From Certhia americana (taxonomy: Eukaryota; Chordata; Aves; Passeriformes; Certhiidae), in NCBI GenBank assembly GCA_018697195.1, contig JAGMWU010000084.1, forward strand, positions 30,812 through 94,811: a stretch of 64,000 bases of DNA, written 5' to 3'. The stretch's first letter is position 1. Each line of letters opens with the position of its first letter. A program made the translations under genes and the position numbers. Shown here in pieces: positions 46,301 through 58,300 of the stretch. The notes beneath the pieces were generated by a model that saw only the letters and a program-made list of their open reading frames with translations, made no database searches and was not told the DNA's origin.

Positions 46301-49300
46301 ACCACTCCCACATAGATGCTCCAAGAGATGTTGCCTCAGGGCTTGTTGGGCCTTTAATAATTTGCAGGAAAGGTAAACCATAAATAGATGAGTAAATAAA
46401 TACATATGCAAGGTGATGGTTAATTATCATTAATAAATATCAGTGAAATAACTTTCTGGAAGAGGAGAAGATTACAATTGATTTTGAATAACTGCTTCTG
46501 ATCGACTCAATCAGCTGCCTTCAATAGTGTAGGAAGTAGTCTGATTTTGTGTATGAGAGTTAATGTAATTTGCAGAATAGTTCACAAATCCATATGAGTG
46601 AGATGTGCAAGGATTGTAAATACTGATATAAAACAGAGATTAACATGCAATAATTATTCTCAGTAATTGTATAGAATCTATCAAAAGGGATTTTTTTCTA
46701 CCTAAGTGTGTCTATGTATACAGTCATGATTAAGGAAAGTGTCAAAACATTGAGTAAACAGGGTCCAGACCTACTGAGACTAGAGTTAAAACTGACAAAA
46801 TAACTAATGTCAATTTCCAAAAGATTTTGTATATACTGCTTTATTTTTCAGATACAATGAATAGGGACAGTGATCAACCCTTTGAAGCTGAATTTATCCT
46901 TATGTTTTCTGTTGTGGATGAAAATCTCAGTTGGTATTTGGAGGACAATATCAGAACATACTGTTTTGAGCCTTCCAAAGTGGACAAAGATGATGAGGAC
47001 TTCCAGGAAAGCAATAAAATGCACTGTGAGTGAACATTATACTAATGGACCTTGTCACTGATATCGTGAAGTTTTCTGTCTTGTCTCTTTTAAAGATGAA
47101 TTGTAGATTTTTTTTTTTTTTTAAATCAGAGATCTTTCTTAGAGGATTTAGAGAGATTCTTTTAAATAACAAATTAAAACATTAAAAAGTGATGGCAAGT
47201 ATTGTACAATCAAACCTTTAGAGTTGTGATATAAAAATCTTAGGGGCAAAGAACCTCTTTGTCAGCGTAATTTTCCCAGGCACTCCAAATAGAGTTGTGT
47301 TACTTTGTTCTGTTTCTTAGTTCTGAGCTCTGTACCATAATTTCACAGTTTAGAAGAACAGTTTTTACTCTCAGTATAAGCAAATAAGATACCTCTGGGT
47401 CTGGCATGTATTCCAGAATCATAGCTATGTAGAGGAAGTGTGTCCTACTGGCAGTGATTTTCAAAGGTGTGGAGCTTTCTTTTGAAGCTCTTTCTATTTT
47501 GAAGAATAGAGCAATGGTTGTATAATACCCACATTTGAAGAAAAAATCCTAAGGTCTGTGAAGTTAACTGTAATAAACATCTTTTATTTCAGCAATCAAT
47601 GGGTACATGTATGGATACCTCCCAAACCTCACAATGTGTGTGGAAGATAAGATAAAATGGCATCTTTTTGGCATGGGTAATGAAGCTGATATTCATTCAG
47701 CCTACTTTCATGGACAGACCTTAATAGAAAGGCATCATCGAGTTGATACCATCAGCCTCTTCCCAGCCACATTCATTGATGCTGTCATGGTACCAAGGAG
47801 CCCTGGGGAATGGTTGCTCAGCTGCCAAGTGAATGACCATATTGAAGGTACAAATACAAGTTTCAATTATCAGAATTTTTTTAGCTTTAGCTAAGATTTT
47901 ACTGAGTCACTTTTGCAGGGCTCTTGTCTTGGTGATATGCTAGGCAATATTCTCCTCTAGGTAACAAAACTCAGTGTAATTGAAATGCCTACAAGTGCAA
48001 TAGATGGCTTTGAGCCTGTAGCCATGGGAATCAAGGGATTCTTTTCTCTAATGGACATCAGCAGCAGCTGGCAGCAATTAGCACAGCTGCATTTTTGCAA
48101 GCCTCAGCTTTGGGCAAAAAACTAGCATGATGTTTCGCTCTTGCTGGAGACAACCACAAATTTCTGTTCGCCAACAAAAAAGTTGGGGCTCATTCCATGT
48201 TTGACAAGTGGCACAAGACAGGCAAGATAACTTGCCTGCTGACAAATACATGTTCTGGAAAGTGCATTCATGAATAAGCAGAGACATTCTTTTCCCTGTA
48301 TTATCCTGGTTTTACAGTTTTAATAGCCATATGAAATACTTAGAAGCTAATTCCAGGCTTTTGAATGATCTATTTTCCTGTAAGTGAGAGAAGTAATTTG
48401 TCACAGAAGTGGGAAAGAACAGAGAACTGAAAATCACTGTCCAAGAGTTGAGAACTTGAAATAAAAGGAAGTATGTAACCAGCAGATTCAACTACGCAGA
48501 GGTTCCAAGCTTTATCAGATCAACCAACATCCTGATATGGCTGAGGCACCCTGGCCAAGATTTAAATCCTACAAACTGGCCTAATTTATAGCTGTAAAAG
48601 GGCTCTCTCCACTATATTATTTGTATCTCCAGCAAGCAGATTTGCTTCCCTTAGGATGCAGACTTGTGAGTTCCACAAGTAAGCTGTTGATGGTATTTAG
48701 ATGGAGGATGGTCAGTCTGGTAACATCTGACCTTGGCTGAATTGTTCACTGACAGCACTGTGTCCACTCCACCCCAATCTTCTCTGCCAGGCCAGTGGCA
48801 GATTTACAAGCAGAATTTACCCTTTACTACACCTGTCTGCCTGCTGTAGATACCAGCTGTGTTTCCATATCCTAGCTCAGCCAGCACACCTACTTTTATA
48901 GCATTCATCTTCCACTTTGTGATTTGTGGATCCATCAGTGGTGTGGGAATTTTCCAGGGAATAGTAGAGGTGTTGGATGCAGGGAAAGAGAAAACAAAAT
49001 GCAGTTCCTTCTCCCTACCTTTTTTTTCCCAGGTGGTATGCAGGCCCTTTTTAAAGTAGAAGACTGTAAGAAATCCATACCAGGTCACAATGAGAGTACA
49101 AAGATAAGACAGTACTTCATTGCTGCTGAAGAGATCATCTGGAATTATGGCCCATCTGCTGTGAACCATTTTACAGGACAAGAATTAATTGTTGACAGGT
49201 AAATGGCTCGAATAAAAGATTTTTTGTTTTCCAAGCAGAATTGATTTAAGTATGCTAAATAAGGTAAGCCATATTGTAGAACTGATTTTTAAGCAGAATT

Positions 49301-52300
49301 GCTCATTGCCCTCATCTGTGTTTAAATAACAATGCTAGAATAAATATCAGACCAAATTAGATAATTTATTTTCCTTGTAATCTTACCTTAAATTTTGCTG
49401 CTATGTTAGTCATTTCACTAGGATTAAGATTAATTATTATGTCATAAGTAGGCTGTGACTCCTGATTATTTGAGATGGTTGATTATTCTGAGTTAGGGAA
49501 CAAAGTAGGAGTTCATGACCATTGCCTTAGATGATGAAACTCATGCTAACAGCATCTCATCTAGGAAACAGTTTGCATTAGATAGTTTTGCCCTTTGCAA
49601 AGACCTGGATCAATTCACTGAATACATTGATTCCTCAAGTTTTTCATCTGTGAGTTAAAGCACACTTACCTCTTCCACATGCAATGAGGCTCAGTTCATT
49701 GTTTGAATAGTGCTTGGAAAACACTGAAAGGTCTTTTCTTAAAGAGTGAAGTGTAGACTGAATCTTCTCACTTTGTATATAAATGTTATATATTCTTGGT
49801 GTTCATATCTGCTCCTGTTGAATTTTTGTAACTTCTAATTAGAAGAAGAGTAAACTCAAGTTTATGAAATATTGACTAGAAATCAACATTGATGAGTCTC
49901 TAAGCATACTGGCTTTGTGAGGGCAGCACAGCACAGTGGCGTTTTCTTAATGAGAAGTTAGTGAAGGATAATGGATTCCTGCGCATCTTCTACAGGACTG
50001 CATGTAAGTGTGTGACCATACTACTGAAAAGAAACCCAAAAAAAAACCCTCAGCATGTCATACCTCAGAAAACAGGATTAGCAGTCCAACTGCCTTTATG
50101 CACCTGAGCATTTTGACTTGAAGTGTTTTCATCTATTGCAATTTCTTTTACACAGTGTATCACACATCTTTTTTGAACAAAGTGAGACAAGAATTGGTGG
50201 CTCCTACAAAAAAGCAATTTACAAAGAATACACAGATGATTCTTTCACTGAACATAAAAGAAGGCTTGCAGAGGAAGCACATCTTGGACTCCTAGGTAAG
50301 ACAGTCTAAAATTTTTTCGTAACAAAGACTTACGAGAGTAAACAGTCACTTCCACTGGTGAGCAGTGCTCCCATCTCCAAGGAGAAGACCTTAGCTCTCC
50401 CTGCCTCCAGCAGCTGCCAGTGCTCATGATTTCCCCCAAGGTGTAAAGAAGCTCTTGAACACAACACTGTCATAGAACCCAGCTTCCCTGTAGGAGCATG
50501 CCATGGTCTCCAAAGGTCATGCCTTTAATTTCGAGGCCAGGCTAGGCAGATCTAGTCCTATTGATAATCTTGCTGCTCCTGGCACCGGTTGGTACTACTG
50601 TATGTAAATCACTTTCCAAAGGAAGGAACTGTCCTGAAAGTCATTGGGCCTCCCTGTGAACTGGGATTGGCTGCTGCTGGGCTGTTGTGCGATTCAGGCC
50701 ATGTGCCAGGGACCTGGTCTGTAGCCACAGAGGCCCAGGGGCATTCCTCATGCAAGGGAAAAAGCAGCCAGCCACTGATTGCCATGTTTGTGGCGACCTG
50801 TACACCACTTGATAGAAATATCCTGTAGTTAGACCGTGTACACTTTACCAGGACCTGTGATCAAGGCTGAAGTGGGGGAGCGCATCAGGGTGACCTTCTG
50901 GAACAACGCCAGCCGCCCGTTCAGCATCCATCCGCACGGGGTCCGGTACCGCAGGAGCGAGGCAGGGGCACGCTACGGCACCGGCCCCGCAGGTGAGCCG
51001 CGGAGGGGCTGCTGCAGCACCGAGCACTCGTACCTGCCCGTGTTAAAGGGGAGAAAAGAAAGAATGCGCACTTGACATAATTCCCAATCCTGATTTCTGT
51101 AATAGGTACCGAATCTCCAGCCTCTCATGTGAGTCCCGGCACCACATTTACGTATGAATGGGATGTGCCAGAAGATGTGGGTCCCACAGAGCAAGACCCA
51201 GCCTGTTTAACCTGGCTTTATTACTCAGCTGTGGATGCAGTGAGAGACACCAGTTCTGGCCTTGTGGGTCCTCTCCTAGTGTGCAGGAAAGGAGCTTTGC
51301 TTTCTTCTGGGAAACAGGTCAGTCAAAGAAAAAAAATGGAAACATTTGCATCGACACAGCTGAATCTGCTTTCTCCTCTCAGACTGCACCACCTCCTCCC
51401 CACGTAACAATTCCCCCCGACCCCCCCCCCCCCCCCCGCCCCCACATGTCCTAGGGGAATAAACATGAAGAAAGTGGAGCTGGTTTTCAATCTGGCTCCA
51501 GGCAGACAGTCACTGCAATGTGAAAACGCCATTGTCATGAGCAGCTGCTGCCACTCAAGTCTCAGCTATGATGAAAATCTCTAGGAAAAATTTAGAGATT
51601 TTAAAGACCAAATACAAACTCACTTCCAGAGGCGGTCCCTGCTGGTAGAGAGAGCATTAGCAGTAGATACTTAGTTACCAATTACAGATACAGAGCTTTA
51701 AGATTATCAGAATTATCAAATTATCAGAATGAAGTATCAATGTATGCATTTACTCTATTTTGTGACTTGTACTCATAAATTATTATGAGCTATAGGATTT
51801 TTCCCCCTGAATTTTTCTGTTCACTCATTTCTATTTTCCCTTCTACTATTTCTTCTCAACAGAAAAATGTGAACATGGAGTTTTTTCTACTTGCCACAGT
51901 ATTTGATGAGAATCTGAGCTGGTATTTGGATGATAATATTTTGATGTTTACACTAAGTCCTGATAAAATTGACAAAGATGATGAAGACTTCCAAGAGTCT
52001 AACAAAATGCACTGTAAGAAAATTATTAGTTAGCCAAATATTAGTTTCCACAATAAGGTTTTTACTCTTACGGTTTCATGCGTGAGGCAGGAAAGCTGTA
52101 TTGCGCAGAGACATTTCCTTCCTTTCCAGTAGAAAAAAACATCGAACATTTCAGTGTAATTCAGTTTCAACTAAATCTGGTAGTTCAAAGTATAATGCCA
52201 GCTATTCAGTGTCTTGCATGGCAGTTGAGGATTTAGCATGGTTATGTACCCCTTCGAGCAGATAGAAGGAGGAATTAGGTCTTTAGCCTGTGTGCACTAT

Positions 52301-55300
52301 AAGTGCAATCAGGCAGCAAGATAAAACCAACCTCTGCTTTGTAGATGATGTAGCTGAAAGGAATTTTTCACAGTTAGAGAGAAGTTGAGGTTGGACGGGA
52401 CCTCTGGAGATCACCTGATTCAACCTCCTGCACAAGTAGGGCCACCCAGAGCCACTTGCCTAAGACAATGCCCTGAATACCTTCAAAGATGGAAACTCCA
52501 CCATCTCTGCGGGCAGCTGCTGCCAGTGCTTGGTCAGCCTCACAGTAACAGTGTTTCCTGATGTTTGGAGGGAACCACCTGTGTGTCAGTTGGTGTCTGT
52601 TAGCGTCAGTTGGGATTCTGTCCCTACCACTGGGAAGAGCCTGGCTTCATCCTCTTGGCACTCTCCCTGCAGGTGTTAGTACAGGTGGATGAGATCCCCC
52701 GAGCTGCCTCTTCTCCAAGGCTGAAAGGTCTCCTCTTTCTCAGCCTTTCCTTCTAGGAGAGATGCTTTCCTGTCCCTTCATCATCCTTGGGTCCTTTGTT
52801 GCCCTCTCTCCAGTGATTCGTGTCTTCCGTACTGGGGAGCCCAGAACTCAACACAGCCCTGCAGGTGTGGCCTCACTAGTGCTGAGCCGAGGGCAGGGAT
52901 CCCCTCCCTCGATCTGCCAGCTGGACTTTGCCTCAGAATGACTCTGCTTCTTTAATAGGGCAGAACTGAGTTTCACACTGATTGTGTTTTAGTACTGCAG
53001 AAATGTTCTTCAAGTTTCACATGAAAAAGTTGTTTTTACACTCAGGTCCTAGCCCTCCCAGAAAGTCCTAATCTTTAAGCATATTTATTTATGCATTTTG
53101 AAAAATTTTCCCCTTAGGGCCATTCCTGTTTACAGGCTATTGGTGCTGAGCATTCAGTGGTACCTGAGAAGCCCAGGACTTGAAAGTTTTGCAAAGGAGT
53201 ATCTTGAAAGGGTTAGTAACTCAAAGTAAAAAACCTGATTGCCTCCACTGTATGGCTGGAGGGTATTGCATGGTATAAAACAGCATTATGCATCCTGTAT
53301 ATGTGATGAGTAGAAAGCAGGGTAATTTCCAGCTGGCCAAGGCAGCAATATGTGCTGTAGACATTGACAAGGGAAACAGTTAGAAATTTCTTTTAAACAC
53401 TGGGATTTAAAAGTTGTTTTGCTTGAATTGATTCTTTTATTTTGTTGATGTGATAAAGTATTTTATCACTGATATTTCTGTCAGTCTAAGGCATGACATT
53501 ACATCTGAAGTGTTTATTAATTAATCTCTATTGCAGAATTAAGTAATTTATTAATCAAGGTGGGTTTTCCTTTCTCAAATCTTTTATAGCCATTAATGGT
53601 TATATGTATGGAAATCAGCCTGGTCTTGAGATGTGTAAAGGAAGTGTTGTTTCCTGGCATTTGATGGGCTTGGGTTCAGAAGTTGATGTCCATGGGATAT
53701 ACTTCTCAGAAAACACCTTTGTAACAAAAGGAACAAGAAGGGATACAGCAAATCTGTTTCCACATACAGGTCTTACAGCTATTATGAAGCCTGATTCTGA
53801 AGGTAAATGTCTTATTTAAAAATCTCACTACTAATGCAGAAACTCTTATGTATTAATGTTTTGTGCATAGAGACAAGCTTGAAGTAGCTGGTATATTGAT
53901 CCTGGCACTTAAACTGTGTACAGTTGTGTTTGAAGGGCAGCAAAATTCAAAGATATATGTTTTTAATGCTTAAGTCTTGATTTTTCTAGCTCCTCTGTAT
54001 GTTGAATTTTATTACTACAAATAGCCAATACTGCACAAAGATTTCTGACCTTATATGAGCAATAACCTGTGTCTCAGTCTTCTCAAGACTTTGTTCTTAC
54101 ATGACCCATAGGAGTTTTTGAAGTGTCCTGCCTGACAACAGACCACTACACTGGTGGCATGAAACAGAACTACAAAGTGAAAAAATGCCGCTGGTGGAAT
54201 GTAGATTTATCTATGTATTTGCATGAAAAGATTTACTACATTGCTGCAGTGGAAGTTGAATGGGACTATTCTCCTAACAGGACATGGGAATTTGAGCGGC
54301 ATCAATACCATGAGGAAAGGTACTTTGGAAAATACTCAGGGAAAAAAATGCAAAAAAAGTTAAGGAGCAGCTCACTTCTCCTCTGAACATTTTCCTCTTC
54401 CAGACATTTCTAGACACAATTTCTTTTCACATATATTTTTTGGGCTCACTTGAATTTGTCCTTCCCCAGCAGTGTTGACATGTAACTGAGCCAGACAGCA
54501 CAATGATTGAGAAATAGTGCAACACAGACTATCTGAGGGACAGGTGTTGATTTTAATGGATCCTAGACAGTGCATTTGCATTTATTATTTACTGATGCTG
54601 CTATTCCTTGATGTGGAAAGCTTAAAATATGGTCATCTTATCTATGATGACTATGTCCTGATAAACAAGGTCTTTGTCTCATGTTTATTTGTAGTTTGAG
54701 TATGGTTCTTTTTGATGCCTCTCGATTTCATGAGTTTACATGGTATGTCCATGATTGAATCCACTCACCATGAAGCTTGTTGTCTTGGTGTTTCATTTCC
54801 AGTATTTGAACCTCAATGAAAGAGAACTGATTGGATCAAACAATTCATGCCAATTAGCAGAAAAGGCTAAACAAGAATGATGAATTTCTGAGTTCCACCT
54901 GAATAACCTGAGTAGCAGATTATAACTGTATTTTGTTATTAACTTAATTGTATTTTCTGCTTTTTCCTCAGTTTGATAGTACATTTCCTTGCCCAGTATA
55001 TCAGTGGACTCTGACATAATTCTATGCACAAGTAATATGTGCTTAGAATTTTGTCAGAGATAGTAATTTCAGGACTAGGCTGTTACCAGACTTTTTCCCC
55101 CTCTATTGTGTCCAGCCCCCATGACCTCAGCAGAGATTCCCTCCCATTTAATGTCAGCAAGGCACTCAAGCTTTACAAATTTTAGGCTTCATTTCAGATG
55201 TACTCAAGACACTGAAGGCTCTGTTTTTCAGTATGCAAGTTGCTGTGTGTCTTCTGTCTTCGTGCACTTTGACGCATTTGCCAGGCCAAGCACACAGCAT

Positions 55301-58300
55301 TTTTTCAAGTACTTGAATAGACTTGATCTATTTATAGTGAAGTTTTTCAACATTCTAAAGAAGAACCTCCCAGCTTAACTAGAATGTTTTCATGTTGAAG
55401 ATACTAGCAGTTTAAGAGATTACTCTTTCACTGAGTTGGAGTCTTGCTTAATTGACATACCTGCAAAAGATGTTCTAAAATGCATGAAGGAATGCATTTT
55501 TTTCTTCTCTTGGCAGCCCTGGAAATCCATTTTTAAATAAAGATGACAAATTCATTGGCTCAAAGTACAAAAAGGTAGTATATCGTGAATACACTAATCA
55601 GACATTCAGTACTCTCAAAAACAGAGCAAAAGAGCAGCAGCACCTGGAAATTCAAGGTAAAGTCATCATGTTCAGTTCTGAAAATGCAAAAATTGCAGTG
55701 ACACAAATCAAAAAATACTATTTGGGTAATATTTGGTACAGTTCTAGCCACAAAAATTGCCTCAATCTAAATGGAAAACCTACTTGGAAATGCTATTTTT
55801 ATTGTAGTGCTTTCCCTGCAAGATAACATTGTTTACTCTACAAGGAAAATAATACCTTTTTGTTTGCTGCCTGGTCAGAGGTCAGTTTTTCCTAAGTCAG
55901 CATAAACCTGGGCAGCAACCTCCAAATTGACTTCAGGTACACAGTAGGTGCTCAGAACTTGAGAGGTAGAGGCCTAACTTTAACATCTCAAGTTGGCATG
56001 TCATAGTGAACATTATAGTTTTCAGCTGAATTATAAGCCAATGTTGTGAACTTGAACACAACAATTATGCTCTCTGTCTGCTCTGAAGTTTGTAAAACCA
56101 AGTTACTCTTTCTCTTTAATCCAACAGGGCCACTGCTTGTGTCAAATACTGGAGATAAAATTGTAATAGTTTTTAAGAACTTAGCATCAAGACCTTATTC
56201 TATCCATGCCCATGGAGTGAAAACAGACAGTTCTGTTGTTGCTGTAACTAACCCAGGTACCAAACCACCCTTTTTAATTTCCAGCAGGTAACATCAAGAC
56301 TTCTGGTACGATTTAGCAAGCTTCCAGATAGCAGGATAGACATAATTTTTATTAGTCTTGCCTCAAGTTTTTAAATTTTTGATGCTGATTATGACAAATA
56401 CTTCTATAGTTCAAATGCCCCTGTAATTATTGCTGTTTCCTAGTCCTTGACTGATCAGTAATTTTTTTACACAATGTGGCTGCATCTTTCATGAAAGCAA
56501 ACAGATTTGGCTCCATAGGGAAAGCATAGCTTATTCTATTAGTTCTCAAGTTCCTCTGTGGTCTTTACAGAAGATACAATTGACTTTATTAAGTATAGTG
56601 AACTGGAAAACGCAGACACACACACACACACAAAACCACTCTCAAGAAGAATCAGGGATCTTCAGAAGGGGCTATCACCTAGCCAGCGCTGTAAATGGGA
56701 AGGGGAACTTCAAGACAAACATAAAAAGCTGTAAATGGAGATAACATCTGCTTTGGGATGACCTCCTGTAGGTCAGCACACTGAAAACTTCAAAAATTAA
56801 TTGATACTTATTTAATTTAGGTGAAACAAAAATATATGTCTGGAAAATCCCAGAGAGATCTAGTCCTGAGAGAGGAGATTCACATTGTATTGCATGGGCA
56901 TACCATTCAACAGTGGACATTGTTAAGGTATATTATTGATATCAGTTTTGTTCATGTCTCTAACACAGATATAGCCGAAGGAGATGAGCTTGAAACTTTT
57001 TCTGCTTTCTCTGCCAAGTTATTTCCCTTATTACCATACCTTTGAATTTAAATATTTCTTGAAGGCAAATTGCAAGAAAGTAAGGGCAGAAATTCAATGC
57101 TACAGAAATTCATGCTTTTGCTTCCTGGTTATTCTGCTATTGGTATAGATCACCTCACATTCCCTTCTTAAAGCTAACACTTTATAGCTTGCTCAATATC
57201 TAATCAGTCATTTGTGGGAAAACTAAATGCAACTGTGAAACACAACTCTGCCATGTTTTACCAAGCATGAATTAGCTTAACATAGTATTATTAGTGGAAA
57301 TGAATGTATTCTTGCCTTTGTCTCAACAAATACAAATAAAGCATCAAGAAGTATATTTTGAATAGAAATCAAGCTCAAAATTATAAAAACCATTTGAAAA
57401 AAGAGCAATAAATGAACATGGAATAAATGTTTATAGCAAGAGAAGAAAATGAGGCAGTCTTCACTGAATTTGATTCAGTAGCACGTAACAGTAGAGAAAT
57501 AACTTCACTTGACACTGGCTGCCCTTATTCCCAGAAACTGACAGCTGTGAAGATAGTAAAATGATTTAAGTATGTCATTAAAAGTACTTCTGTTTAGTTA
57601 CATCTTGCAATTATGTGGGTTTTCATTTGTCATTTCAGGACACTTACAGCGGATTAATAGGCACACTCGTTGTGTGTCACAGACATTATCTGCCATCATT
57701 TCATACAAAAAAGAAAGTTCAGTTTGCTCTTCTCTTTATGGTTTTTGATGAAAATGAGTCATGGTACATGGATGAAAACATTAAAATGTATTCTACCAAC
57801 CCACACCTTGTTGACAAAGAGGATGACAGATTCCTTGAAAGTAATAAAATGCACGGTATGTTTCCCAATTTAGTTCATATAGCTCTACGAATTCTACAAA
57901 ATTATATATTTGAAAGCACCACATATAAATTCAATTTTCTCAGCCCCTTTTATGTCCAGTTGCAGGACAGAAGGCATGAAAAATTTTACTCAAACTGTAT
58001 GAAAACCCTCTAATGCCAGTGAATGACTTTTTTTTCCACAAGTTAAAAAACTTTTAATAACAGCAACAACAAAAGCCCTAGTATATTCTCATGTTGAAGT
58101 TTTGAGTAGAGAAAGAATAAAAATTAAATTTGAAGTTCTGATTTTATGTCAGTAAACAACTGCTCTGGATAGGTTAGAAAGTCTATGTGATTCCTGAAAG
58201 TGTGTCTTTATAAAGCTCCCTCTTTTACAAAGATCTACAGGAACCGTATATCTTTTTTTAAAGATCTGCAATTCCTGTTGCTCTTTTAAAACTGCAATAT

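Noticed and set aside
50845..51027. Minus-strand open frame over CP exon 8
   Set aside because: GC-rich DNA lacks stop codons on both strands; this is a shadow of exon 8.
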